This document shows, piece after piece, positions 18,357 to 27,762 of a stretch of DNA of 36,182 nt (position 1 is the first letter of the stretch; each line of letters opens with the position of its first letter). Location: contig REEF01000475.1 of assembly GCA_007695205.1 (NCBI GenBank), positions 1 through 36,182 of the forward strand. The letters are read 5' to 3'. A model generated the notes under the pieces. The model was not told the origin of the DNA and ran no database searches. It saw nothing but the letters and a program-made list of their open reading frames with translations. The position numbers and the translations under genes were made by a program. Source of the DNA: Planctomycetaceae bacterium (GTDB taxonomy: Bacteria > Planctomycetota > Planctomycetia > Pirellulales > Pirellulaceae).

Positions 18357-18369
18357 GCCGGGTTGGATC

Positions 18370-19059
18370 ATGGGACGACGAGCCGTTCGAAAGATCGACC
18401 CCCAACTGGATCTGTCTCGTCATTTGACGACCATCGAGGCGATACCGATCCCGCTGGAGTTGGCCACGTTATTCGAGCGGGATCAACCGCTGGAGATCGA
18501 GGTCGGTAGCGGGAAGGGGCTTTTTCTTGCGAAGGCGTCGGAAGTGTACGCCGATCGCAATTTCCTGGGGTGCGAGATAGCTCGAAAGTACGCCCGCTAC
18601 GCAGCGGCTCAGCTCGCCCGGCGCGCTCGGACTAACGCGATGGTGGTGCATGGGGACGCGCAGCGATTGTTCACCGAGGTGTTGCCGGACGGTTGTGCGG
18701 CGGCGGTCCACGTCTATTTTCCCGATCCCTGGTGGAAGAAACGGCACCTGCGGCGCCGGATCATGAATGATCGGTTTGTCGCCCAGATCGAGAGGGTGCT
18801 TCAGCCCGCCGGCACACTGCATTTCTGGACCGATGTCTACGACTACTTTCAAGCGACGTTGGCAGTATTAGAAACTTCGACTCGGTTGCTGGGGCCCTTG
18901 GCCGTGGCGGAAGAACCAGCCAGCCACGACCTGGATTACCGGACGCATTTCGAGCGGCGGATGCGGTTGGGGGCGCAAGATGTGTGGCGGTGCGAGTTTC
19001 GCAGGCAGCCGGTCCACGATGACCACGCCGCCAATACGAACGTTTTGGCCCAAAGCTGA
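18370..19059 (+). CDS. trmB: tRNA (guanine-N7-)-methyltransferase
   Basis: LEIEVGSGKGLFLAKAS...NFLGCEIARKYARYAA...VHVYFPDPWWKKRHLRRRIMNDRFVAQIERVLQPAGTLHFWTDVYDYF. Confidence 0.93.
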   Translation: MGRRAVRKIDPQLDLSRHLTTIEAIPIPLELATLFERDQPLEIEVGSGKGLFLAKASEVYADRNFLGCEIARKYARYAAAQLARRARTNAMVVHGDAQRLFTEVLPDGCAAAVHVYFPDPWWKKRHLRRRIMNDRFVAQIERVLQPAGTLHFWTDVYDYFQATLAVLETSTRLLGPLAVAEEPASHDLDYRTHFERRMRLGAQDVWRCEFRRQPVHDDHAANTNVLAQS

Positions 19060-19141
19060 TCGCCGGACGAATTCAATACAAAACGCGTTTCAAGGAGAGC
19101 ATCGGCCGCAAAGCGGATGCCTGCGTCCTGAACGTGTGGCG

Positions 19142-19169
19142 CTTGCTCCTCTCCGTCGCGCCTTATACT
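19142..19169 (+). promoter_or_regulatory. Possible sigma-70-like promoter upstream of the 1566-aa propeller gene
   Basis: CTTGCT-16 nt-TATACT; sequence match by eye only. Confidence 0.25.
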
Positions 19170-19244
19170 ATGAACAGTGGTCAACTCGCCTTCGGTATGT
19201 CACCGACGGGCACGACTTTCCGTTGAATCTGGAGCAACAAATCG

Positions 19245-22200
19245 ATGCGATTTTCACAAGAATCCAGGCATCGCACGCTTAAACTGAATCCGGTCCACAT
19301 CATGCTTGCCTTCTTTATGGGGGTGCTCGCGTGGCCAGTAAGTACTGGTCCCCAAGGGTTTGCTGACGATGGCATCAGCGTTTTTCAGTCGCCGCCCAGC
19401 GATGTGCGAAGGCCCATGATGCGAGCGGATCGGGCGATCGCCGAGCGTCGTTATGCGGATGCAGCGTACGAACTGGGGCGTCTGCTGCTGATCGAAAGCA
19501 CGGAATCGGCAGAATCCCAAGACTATTTCTTGATGGATGCGGATGCGGGGGATGGGCCGGTCCAGCAAAGTTTCCGGAGTCAGATCCAGCAAAAGTTGGC
19601 CGCGTTGCCGGCCGAAGGCCGGCAAGCGTACGAGCTGCAATATGGGGCTCAGGCTCGTGCTGCGCTGGATCAGGCCTTATCCGACGGGGATATGGATCGT
19701 GTGGCCGATGTGATCCGGCGTTTTTTTCACACGCAGGCGGGCTACGAGGCGTCGGTTTTGGCGGGGCGGTATGAACTGGGACGTGGGCGACCGATGGCCG
19801 CTGCGCTGCATTTGGATCGGGTGGCCAGAATGCCAGCCGCCGCCGTGCGTTTCGAGCCCGAATTATCCTTCCTGCTGGCCGCTTGTTGGTTGTACTCCGA
19901 GATGCCTGACAAGGCTCGAGAGACGTTGGTGACGATGCGAGGCCGAGTTTCAGGCGACGCGATCCGCTTGGGCGATCAACAGGTAGCCATGTTCCGTGAG
20001 GACGCGGAAGCATTGGATTGGTTCGAGGACCTGGTGGGTCAGCGGCCACCGCTGCTGGCTCCGGAACTGACCCAGTGGGTGCTGCACCGGGGCAACGCAC
20101 AGCGGAATGCCCGCACCCAAGGTAGCCTGCCGTTGTTGAGCTACCGTTGGCGGGTTCCCACGTGCATCGATCGGGCGGATGAGATGCTGATCGAGAAGCT
20201 GGGGAAGCAATATCGCGACGAAGCGCGTGCGGCGATTCCCGCGTTGCAGCCGTTAGCGGTCGGGGACACGATCCTGATGCGGACTCCCCACAAATTACTG
20301 GGCGTCGATTTCGCCAGCGGCAAGCGGATCTGGGTCTGGCCTCCGTGGGAGGGTGATTCGATCGATCCCTGGTCGGGCGGTGCGGACCGTCATCAGGTGC
20401 TGGCGGCACAACGTGAGCAGGAGGTCCAGCAGCGGATCTGGGACGATGCGGCTCACGGTCAGATCAGCAGCGACGGGCGCTCGGTCTTTTTGGTCCACGA
20501 ATTGGGCTATGCGCCGGCAGGGACGCATATGCCCAACCGGTTCTTGATGCTTCGGGGCGGCATGGGGCTGCGCTCATCGAGTGATGCGCGAACGACGAAC
20601 CAGCTCGTGTCGCTCAGCCTGGCCAGGCAGGGCGCAGCCGAGTGGATTGTCGGAGGCGAAAGCGGTGAGGACGAACCGGCGTTGGCGGGTGCATTTTTCT
20701 TGGGGCCTCCGTTGCCTCTGGAGGGAAATCTGTATGGGATGATCGAGGTCAACGGCGAGATCCGATTGGTCGTATTAAACGCCGCGAACGGTCGGCTGGT
20801 CTGGCAGCAGCAGTTGGCTCATGTCGAATCGCGGACGATCGAGGTAGATGGCGTCCGGCGTCTGGTGGGTGCGATGCCTTCCTACGAAGGCGGCGTGTTG
20901 ATCTGTCCGACCTCAGCCGGCGCGGTGGTCGCTGTCGACCGGGCAGCCCGGTCGCTGCTGTGGGGTTATCAGTATTTGGACGCGCCGCAGCAACCTCAAC
21001 ACGCCGGATTGAGGGCTGCCCAACTGGCACGTCGGATCCCGCAACCCGTGGATTCACGCTGGATCGACTCGACGGTCACCATGGCGGACGGACGGGTGCT
21101 CGTGACGCCTGCCGAAACGGATGACTTGCACTGCTTGGACCTGCTGACGGGCGAACCGGTCTGGGAGCCACAGCCACGGGGCGATCATTTGTATGTCGCC
21201 TGCGTGCATCACGGCAAGGTCATTTTGGTAGGTCCCGAACAGATGACGGCGATTCAATTGAAAGACGGCCAAGCGGCTTGGGAGAACCCGCTGGACCTGA
21301 TGGACCCGCCGAGCGGTCGAGGCCTGTATACCGGCCAGCACTATTTCCTGCCCACGATGGGCTCGGAGTTGCTGAAGATCGACTTGGACTCCGGTCAGAT
21401 CGTCGAACGCACGATGACGTCGATCGTCTTGGGAAACCTGGTCGCGTATCGGGACGAGATCCTGTCGCATGGACCGCAGTGGTTGTCCACGTTCTACCAG
21501 AGCGAGCCCTTGCAGCAGCGAGTGGAAGAGACGCTGGCGCGGGATCCGGATGACTTGGAGGCGTTGGGGCAGTACGGGGAATTGTTACTGGCCCAAGGCA
21601 GGCGGGACGAGGCCATCGAAAAACTGCGATTGGTATGCCAGCAGAGCCCGGAGAACACCATGACTCGAAGCCTGCTGGCCGACACGTTGTTGGCGGCCCT
21701 GCAGGAGGATTTCCAGGGCCGTTTGGACACGGTGGACGAGATCCGGGCGCTGGTCGAACATCCGTCCCAGGAGATCCGGTTGTTGCGATTGCTGGCCAGT
21801 GGCTGGCAGCAGCAAGGCGAGGTTCGCAAGGCATTCGAGGCCTATCTGGGACTGGCCGAGTTACGCGAGCAATCGTTGATGGAAAGCAGCGTCGTGGAGC
21901 GTGAAGCCGAGCAGATCGAGCGTCATTGGAATTGCCGCACGGAACGCTGGCTGCAAGCTCGATTTGCCGAGTTGCTGAGCGTGGCGGATGTCGAGCAGCG
22001 AGCGATGATGGATCAGGCGATCGGACGATGGCGAGACGCCGCGCTGGCAGAAGGGGAAATCTCCTCGATGCGAGGCTTTCTCCGCTATTTCGACACCCAT
22101 CCATGGGCCGGCGAGATCCGTTTGCGGCTGGCCGAGCGGCTGGTCCGGACCGGGGAATTAGTCGAGGCTCAGTTGCTGTTGTCCAGCTTAGAACGGGCAG

Positions 22201-23945
22201 CCGATGACGATCTGCAACGGCGGATGGCCCTGCAACTGGCCCAACTGCTCGAGCAGGGAAGGCAGTTTGACCAAGCGTTGCACCAATACCGTGTGCTGTC
22301 GGAACGATGGGGCGATGTCGAATTCGCCGAGGGGAGCACGGGCACCGAGTTATTCGCTGCGGCGTTGGCTCGAGCCGAATTCCAGGACGCGGCCCGCCGT
22401 GCCGACCCTTGGCCGACGGGGCATGTCGAAATCTCGGAATCGACGGAGCAGGTGAATCGGTACCCCAGTTATCGGCGGGTTTTCAGTTCCCGGACTCGTC
22501 AACGAACGTTCGGAGCTCCGGCCGGAATGCGCGTCTTCTACGACCAGCACCCCAACACGTTGATCGTCCGCGATGGACTCGGCAACACGATCCAGACGGT
22601 GAACCTGGGAGCCAGGCGGCTGAATACGGCCGATTTCAGCTTGATCCACGCACGCCTGCACGGTCATCTGTTGATGGTCTCGGTCGGGATGGAAGTGCTG
22701 GCGATCGACTTGATGCAAGCGGCTCGAAACGCCTCGGCTGCGATCAAGTGGCGTCGGGAACTGATCCGACCCGCGCACGGAACGGCCATCTATCACACTC
22801 AGGTAAACGTCCACACCTTGCGACACCCCTGGGGCGACACGCGCCGGGTGTTCGCCGATCGGGAAAAGAATCTGATCGGGGTGACCGGTCCGCTGACGTA
22901 CCGCGGCTTGTTCCTGATGAATCTCCGCGAACTGGTCTGTGCCGATCCGGTGACGGGCGATACGATCTGGTCGCGAACCAATCTGCCGATGGGTTCGGAT
23001 GTCTTCGGCGACGACGAACTGATCTTTGTCGTACCACCGTCATCGCAGACCGCCTATGTGTTCGGAGCCTTGGATGGGCAGGAACTGGGGACGCGTGAAG
23101 TGGACGAACTGGATTACCGCTGGGCTACCTCGGGACGCAATGTCCTGGCCTGGTCTCAGGCCAGCGCGACCGAACCGCTGACGCTGCGTTTGTACGATGT
23201 GTGGACGGGCGAGGAGCATTGGCGCGAGGAAGTTCCGGCCGAATCGCGAGCGACGTTGATCGAAGAAGACGAAGTGGCCTTATTGCAGCCCGATGGCCGT
23301 CTGGTGATCCGATCGCTGGGCGGGGATGCGGTACTGGTCGAAACCCAGGTCCAACCTGAACAGGGTCTGTTGTCGCTGTACGTGATCCGCTCGCAGCAGC
23401 AGTACCTGGTGGTGACCAACCGCACGGCTCGCGTCGAACCGAACACGCCTGCCGCGTCGATCCGATCGATCGTCAGCGGGACGGCGACCCCGTTGGTCAG
23501 TGGCCATGCGTATGCGTTCGATCGCGGTACGGGTCAGTCGGTATGGGAAGAGCCTTTCCCTGTGGATCGGTTCGGGTTCCCCGAGGATCAGCCCAGCGAG
23601 AGCCCCGTGCTGCTGCTGCTGCGTCACTACCGGCCCGATTCCACTCGAGGCACCCAGCAACATACGGCGATGCTGGCGCTGGCGCGCCACGACGGGCGAC
23701 AGGTCATGGACAAAGGGGACATCCCGGCTCAAACTTACACCTACGATGTGACGGCAGACCGCTTGCAGCAATCCGTCACCATCGGGTTGCCGTCCAGGAA
23801 TATCACGATGAAAATGACCGACAACCCAGTGCCGGAGCCGCCCGACGCCCCGGAGGATCAGCCGGAGCAGGATGTGGGGGATTCCGACCAGGCCGACGCG
23901 GGGCGTGCGGACGCGACGAGGGCTTCGATGCCGCGAGGAATGTGA
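19245..23945 (+). CDS. Giant secreted PQQ-like beta-propeller protein with TPR-like segment
   Basis: 1566 aa; hydrophobic N-terminal signal (IMLAFFMGVLAWPVSTGPQGFADD); PQQ-type strands (VGDTILMRTPHKLLGVDFASGKRIWVW, VAVDRAARSLLWGYQY, LLTGEPVWEPQ); TPR-like 'DPDDLEALGQYGELLLAQGRRDEAIEKLRLVCQQSPEN'; acidic Pro/Asp-rich tail. Confidence 0.88.
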   Translation: MRFSQESRHRTLKLNPVHIMLAFFMGVLAWPVSTGPQGFADDGISVFQSPPSDVRRPMMRADRAIAERRYADAAYELGRLLLIESTESAESQDYFLMDADAGDGPVQQSFRSQIQQKLAALPAEGRQAYELQYGAQARAALDQALSDGDMDRVADVIRRFFHTQAGYEASVLAGRYELGRGRPMAAALHLDRVARMPAAAVRFEPELSFLLAACWLYSEMPDKARETLVTMRGRVSGDAIRLGDQQVAMFREDAEALDWFEDLVGQRPPLLAPELTQWVLHRGNAQRNARTQGSLPLLSYRWRVPTCIDRADEMLIEKLGKQYRDEARAAIPALQPLAVGDTILMRTPHKLLGVDFASGKRIWVWPPWEGDSIDPWSGGADRHQVLAAQREQEVQQRIWDDAAHGQISSDGRSVFLVHELGYAPAGTHMPNRFLMLRGGMGLRSSSDARTTNQLVSLSLARQGAAEWIVGGESGEDEPALAGAFFLGPPLPLEGNLYGMIEVNGEIRLVVLNAANGRLVWQQQLAHVESRTIEVDGVRRLVGAMPSYEGGVLICPTSAGAVVAVDRAARSLLWGYQYLDAPQQPQHAGLRAAQLARRIPQPVDSRWIDSTVTMADGRVLVTPAETDDLHCLDLLTGEPVWEPQPRGDHLYVACVHHGKVILVGPEQMTAIQLKDGQAAWENPLDLMDPPSGRGLYTGQHYFLPTMGSELLKIDLDSGQIVERTMTSIVLGNLVAYRDEILSHGPQWLSTFYQSEPLQQRVEETLARDPDDLEALGQYGELLLAQGRRDEAIEKLRLVCQQSPENTMTRSLLADTLLAALQEDFQGRLDTVDEIRALVEHPSQEIRLLRLLASGWQQQGEVRKAFEAYLGLAELREQSLMESSVVEREAEQIERHWNCRTERWLQARFAELLSVADVEQRAMMDQAIGRWRDAALAEGEISSMRGFLRYFDTHPWAGEIRLRLAERLVRTGELVEAQLLLSSLERAADDDLQRRMALQLAQLLEQGRQFDQALHQYRVLSERWGDVEFAEGSTGTELFAAALARAEFQDAARRADPWPTGHVEISESTEQVNRYPSYRRVFSSRTRQRTFGAPAGMRVFYDQHPNTLIVRDGLGNTIQTVNLGARRLNTADFSLIHARLHGHLLMVSVGMEVLAIDLMQAARNASAAIKWRRELIRPAHGTAIYHTQVNVHTLRHPWGDTRRVFADREKNLIGVTGPLTYRGLFLMNLRELVCADPVTGDTIWSRTNLPMGSDVFGDDELIFVVPPSSQTAYVFGALDGQELGTREVDELDYRWATSGRNVLAWSQASATEPLTLRLYDVWTGEEHWREEVPAESRATLIEEDEVALLQPDGRLVIRSLGGDAVLVETQVQPEQGLLSLYVIRSQQQYLVVTNRTARVEPNTPAASIRSIVSGTATPLVSGHAYAFDRGTGQSVWEEPFPVDRFGFPEDQPSESPVLLLLRHYRPDSTRGTQQHTAMLALARHDGRQVMDKGDIPAQTYTYDVTADRLQQSVTIGLPSRNITMKMTDNPVPEPPDAPEDQPEQDVGDSDQADAGRADATRASMPRGM

Positions 23946-23978
23946 CAACCAACTTTGTTTGCAACACAGGAAGAACGC

Positions 23979-25370
23979 ATGCCCAGAACACCGGTGTCGG
24001 AAGCCAGGAAACCGGAGCGTATCGGCCAGCAGACTTTGATCCAAGGCTGGGTGCGAACGCGACGCGATTCGAAAGCGGGCTTCAGCTTTCTGGAGATCAA
24101 CGACGGTTCGTGCATGGCGAACCTGCAGGTGATCGTGGATGGCTCGTTGCCCAATTACGAAACCGAGGTCAAGCGATTGACCGCCGGTTGCAGTGTCAGC
24201 GTCCACGGCCAGATCAAGCCTTCGAGCGGCAAGGGGCAGGCGACCGAATTGCTGGCCGAAACGGTGCAAGTGCATGGCTGGGCCGATCCTGAATCGTACC
24301 CGCTGCAAAAGAAACGCCACTCGTTCGAAAAGCTACGCGAATGGGCGCATCTGCGGCCGCGGACCAACACGTTCGGTGCGGTCGCGCGAGTTCGCAATTG
24401 CGTCTGCCAGTCGATCCACCAGTTCTTTCAGCAACGAGGCTTTCTGTACATCCATACACCCATCATCACGGCCAGCGACTGCGAGGGGGCGGGCGAAATG
24501 TTTCGCGTCACCACGCTGGACTTGGAAAACGTCCCGCGCCAGCAGGGCACCGTTGATTACTCGATGGATTTCTTCGACCGCCCGTCTTATCTGACAGTCA
24601 GCGGTCAATTGGAAGCCGAAATCTTCGCCACCGCACTGGGCAACGTCTATACGTTTGGCCCCACCTTTCGAGCAGAAAACTCGAACACGTCGCGGCACCT
24701 GGCCGAATTCTGGATGATCGAACCCGAGATGGCCTTCTACGAACTGACGGACAACATGGATTTGGCCGAGCAGTTCCTCAAACAGATCTGCCGGGATGTC
24801 CTCGAACGTTGCGGCGAGGACATGCAATTCTTTCACGACCGGATCGACAACACGGTCTTGGCCACGCTGGATTCGATCGTCCAGCACCAATTTATCCGCC
24901 TGCCGTACACCGACGCGGTCGAGATCCTCCAGCGCAGCGGCCAGACATTCGAGTTCCCCGTAGCTTGGGGCAGCGACCTGCAATCCGAGCACGAACGCTA
25001 TCTGACCGAACAGCATTTCCAACGTCCCGTGGTCTTGTACGACTATCCCCGCGTCATCAAGCCCTTCTACATGCGAGTCAATGACGACGGACGCACGGTC
25101 CGCGCGATGGATGTCTTGGTGCCCAAGGTGGGCGAGATCATCGGGGGCAGCCAGCGCGAAGAACGGCTGGAGATGCTCGAGCAGCGGATGGTCGAGCAAG
25201 ACCTGCGGCCGGATGACTACTGGTGGTACCTGGACCTGCGCCGTTTCGGCACGGTGCCTCATGCCGGGTTCGGGCTGGGCCTGGAGCGGATGCTGCAATT
25301 CATCACCGGCATGGCCAACATCCGCGACGTCATCCCCTTCCCCCGCACACCCGGCAGTGCCGAGTTCTAA
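23979..25370 (+). CDS. asnS: Asparaginyl-tRNA synthetase
   Basis: OB-fold '[34 protein letters not shown]'; class II motifs '[28 protein letters not shown]' and '[30 protein letters not shown]'. Start set at MPRTPVSE. Confidence 0.96.
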   Translation: MPRTPVSEARKPERIGQQTLIQGWVRTRRDSKAGFSFLEINDGSCMANLQVIVDGSLPNYETEVKRLTAGCSVSVHGQIKPSSGKGQATELLAETVQVHGWADPESYPLQKKRHSFEKLREWAHLRPRTNTFGAVARVRNCVCQSIHQFFQQRGFLYIHTPIITASDCEGAGEMFRVTTLDLENVPRQQGTVDYSMDFFDRPSYLTVSGQLEAEIFATALGNVYTFGPTFRAENSNTSRHLAEFWMIEPEMAFYELTDNMDLAEQFLKQICRDVLERCGEDMQFFHDRIDNTVLATLDSIVQHQFIRLPYTDAVEILQRSGQTFEFPVAWGSDLQSEHERYLTEQHFQRPVVLYDYPRVIKPFYMRVNDDGRTVRAMDVLVPKVGEIIGGSQREERLEMLEQRMVEQDLRPDDYWWYLDLRRFGTVPHAGFGLGLERMLQFITGMANIRDVIPFPRTPGSAEF

Positions 25371-25436
25371 GTCTTGCCCGGTTCGGCGATGGTTGCCGAA
25401 AGATCCGGTCGGGAATTGCTTTCGGGTGACGACATT

Positions 25437-25520
25437 GTGGGTCCCGCGCGCCGAGCGGGACTCGTTTTTCCGGTGGGCATCTGCGAGCCCACTGGGTCCC
25501 GCTCGGCGCTCGGGACCCAC
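25437..25520. repeat. Inverted-repeat hairpin element, REP-like or intergenic terminator-like
   Basis: GTGGGTCCCGCGCGCCGAGCGGGAC (25437-25461) and GTCCCGCTCGGCGCTCGGGACCCAC (25496-25520), 24/25 complementary; an inner stem GTGGGC/GCCCAC lies in the loop. Located just after the asnS stop, between convergent genes. Confidence 0.8.
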
Positions 25521-25537
25521 CGCGCCCTTCCGCCGAT

Positions 25538-26923
25538 TCAGAGGTCGGTGCTGGCGAGGATCTGGCCGACAGGTTCCGGCCCCGGGTAGTTGACCAGGAC
25601 ATAAGCGTTTCGCCCGTCGTTGACGGTGATCGTGCGGGATGCATACAGACCCATGACCCGATGGTTGCGGTCCAGTGGTTGGAAATCGATTTGATGTTCA
25701 CCGGCCGGCAATTCGATTCGCAGGACCTGGATCGTATCGGGCAACAGGCCCCAGTAGCGAGTATCGGCGCTTTCGGTGAACTGCCACACCAGGCCGGCCA
25801 ATTCGAAGGCCACGGCTTCCAACGAGCCCTCGCGCGAACCGGTCAAGCGCTTGGCCGCCAAGATCGTCGACTCCTTGACCGCTCGACGCACCAGCGCGCG
25901 TGCCACCACGTGGTTTCGATTGGCGGCGCACTGATCGATGGCCATCCGAGTGACATCCGTGATGGTCGCCGTCTGCCCCACAGGTTGGCCGTTGATATGT
26001 ACCGCCAGTTGCGAGATCTGGTTCGGCATCGCGAACATCTGCGGAACTTTGATCGGGGCGACGATCGGTGGCAGGGTCTTTTGGCCCGCGATGTTCAACG
26101 CCGCGTTGGCGATCACCAACGCGGCCGTGGAAGGCAGTTCTTCGACCTCGTCTTTCAGCGGCCCGCGTCCCACCAGCGCAAAAATATAGACAACACCGTT
26201 GCCCGGCGCGGAATGGCGGCCGGTCTTGGAGCGGTGCAGGTCACCGGCGCCGGGAGCAAAGTCGGGTTGCCAGCTAACGACCATCTCGCGGTAACGAGCC
26301 ACATCGTCGAAATCGCGATGCGTTTCTTCCCGCAGTGCCGCGCGCAGATAGGGCGCCAAAGCCACCTGCTGATAGTGGGCTTTGGGGTTGGTACCGTCTG
26401 GTTCCGCTGCCGCAGCGACGATCTGCGCCTGTTTGTCGACCATCTGCAGACAATAGGCCTCGGCGTCCCCGCCATCCTGCATCAAGTTGGCCAAGGCCAG
26501 GTACGCACGGATCAAGACTTTCTCGTAGTCCTCGCCTGCGTAACTCAAACGCCGGTCGTCCGAGAACAGCGAAACCGTGGTTTCGGCCAGACTCTTCTGC
26601 TCCAGATGATCGAACTCATCCCGTACATGCCGCAGATGGCGTTCCGCTTCGGCCGGTCGTCCGGCAGCCAACTGGACCGAGGCTTTTTCCAGCAGCAGCA
26701 CATTGGTCTCGCCGCGGCCCCGCTCCAGATGTTCCTCCAGCAGTTGCCGAGCCTTTTCCAGGTCCCCCGTATAAAAGGAATTCCGGACCGGGATCAGCCG
26801 GTCGGTATGCGTAGCGCATCCCGAGGTAATCAGCACGGTCCATGCGATCGCCGCGGTCCATGACAGCAACGAACGACTCGCTGGTCGGCGGTGGGCCGGT
26901 GGCTTCTGGAATTCGGCTTGCAC
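25538..26923 (-). CDS. Lipoprotein, COG3014-like
   Basis: Lipobox LITSGC; 'RNSFYTGDLEKARQLLEEHLERGRGETNVLLLEKASVQLAAGRPAEAERHLR'; paired with an LpoB-like gene. Confidence 0.7.
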   Translation of the reverse strand: MQAEFQKPPAHRRPASRSLLSWTAAIAWTVLITSGCATHTDRLIPVRNSFYTGDLEKARQLLEEHLERGRGETNVLLLEKASVQLAAGRPAEAERHLRHVRDEFDHLEQKSLAETTVSLFSDDRRLSYAGEDYEKVLIRAYLALANLMQDGGDAEAYCLQMVDKQAQIVAAAAEPDGTNPKAHYQQVALAPYLRAALREETHRDFDDVARYREMVVSWQPDFAPGAGDLHRSKTGRHSAPGNGVVYIFALVGRGPLKDEVEELPSTAALVIANAALNIAGQKTLPPIVAPIKVPQMFAMPNQISQLAVHINGQPVGQTATITDVTRMAIDQCAANRNHVVARALVRRAVKESTILAAKRLTGSREGSLEAVAFELAGLVWQFTESADTRYWGLLPDTIQVLRIELPAGEHQIDFQPLDRNHRVMGLYASRTITVNDGRNAYVLVNYPGPEPVGQILASTDL

Positions 26924-26953
26924 GACTTCGCTGGCCTCCGCACGGCTGGAGAC

Positions 26954-27646
26954 TTATTTCCACCAGTTCATGGCCGACCATTTACTGATCGCGGACTGGT
27001 GGTAGCCCTTGCTTAACGCAGCCGATTCTTTGTAAAACTGCCCCGTACGAACGTCGACCAGTTCCAACGTCAGCAAGTAATCGCGTTGGTAGTTCCGATT
27101 GTCACGCGTCGTTCCCGAGGTGATCGTGGCGTACAGCAGGTGATCGAATGGCTGGCCCTGCTGTTCCATGTACGCGGTAAAGGTCCGCATGCCCGAGGGT
27201 ACCAGAAGCTCGTCGGGACGCAGACGCGTTTCGCGCAAGCCAGCCTCGACATAGCGCCGGCTGATCGGTTGAAAGGCCCCGGATTGGGAGATTTTCCCGT
27301 CGATGCACTGGTAGATTTGCTCGCGAAAATCACCGATCTCTTCGGCGCTTTTGTTCTCGACGCCGATGAAGGCGATCCGTTTCGGAGCCAGCATAATGGG
27401 CTCGGAGCTGTGCGATGCTAGCGACGCAGGCACCTCGTAACCGTGGGCCAACAATTTGGCGACCGCTTCTTCGATCAGCGGCTGAAACGTCTCGGTACCG
27501 GCCTGATGGCTGCCGATCATGTCTCGTTCGCCCGGTTGGACGATCCGCGCATGCTGTTTGCTGCGACAACCGCTGCTCGCAAAAAGAAGCGGCAGCACAA
27601 CAACGCTGCCCGCTAGCAACGCCAGGATCGACGGTCGTCGAAACAT
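26954..27646 (-). CDS. LpoB-like (penicillin-binding-protein activator type) lipoprotein
   Basis: Start at MFRRPSIL with GGAGGA upstream; lipobox LFASSGC; 'KRIAFIGVENKSAEEIGDFREQIYQCIDGKISQSGAFQPISRRYVEAGLRE...LELVDVRTGQFYKESAALSKGYH'. Confidence 0.75.
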   Translation of the reverse strand: MFRRPSILALLAGSVVVLPLLFASSGCRSKQHARIVQPGERDMIGSHQAGTETFQPLIEEAVAKLLAHGYEVPASLASHSSEPIMLAPKRIAFIGVENKSAEEIGDFREQIYQCIDGKISQSGAFQPISRRYVEAGLRETRLRPDELLVPSGMRTFTAYMEQQGQPFDHLLYATITSGTTRDNRNYQRDYLLTLELVDVRTGQFYKESAALSKGYHQSAISKWSAMNWWK

Positions 27647-27762
27647 CGGCAGTCCTCCCTGACTGGGCCGAAACAAAAATCATGCCGGCATCCGAACCGC
27701 CGGCGATGCCGTTGGGTTATCGGAATTTCACACCGGAAAGTTGAAGGAATCTGACGCGCGAC

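Noticed and set aside
19375-20409. 344-aa minus-strand ORF (and 21220-22104, 23280-24320)
   Set aside because: Shadow ORFs opposite the giant propeller gene; Arg/Pro/Ser-rich composition typical of antisense frames in GC-rich DNA.
24333-25520. 395-aa minus-strand ORF
   Set aside because: Antisense of asnS; no independent domain evidence.
25661-26863. 400-aa plus-strand ORF
   Set aside because: Antisense of the COG3014-like lipoprotein gene.
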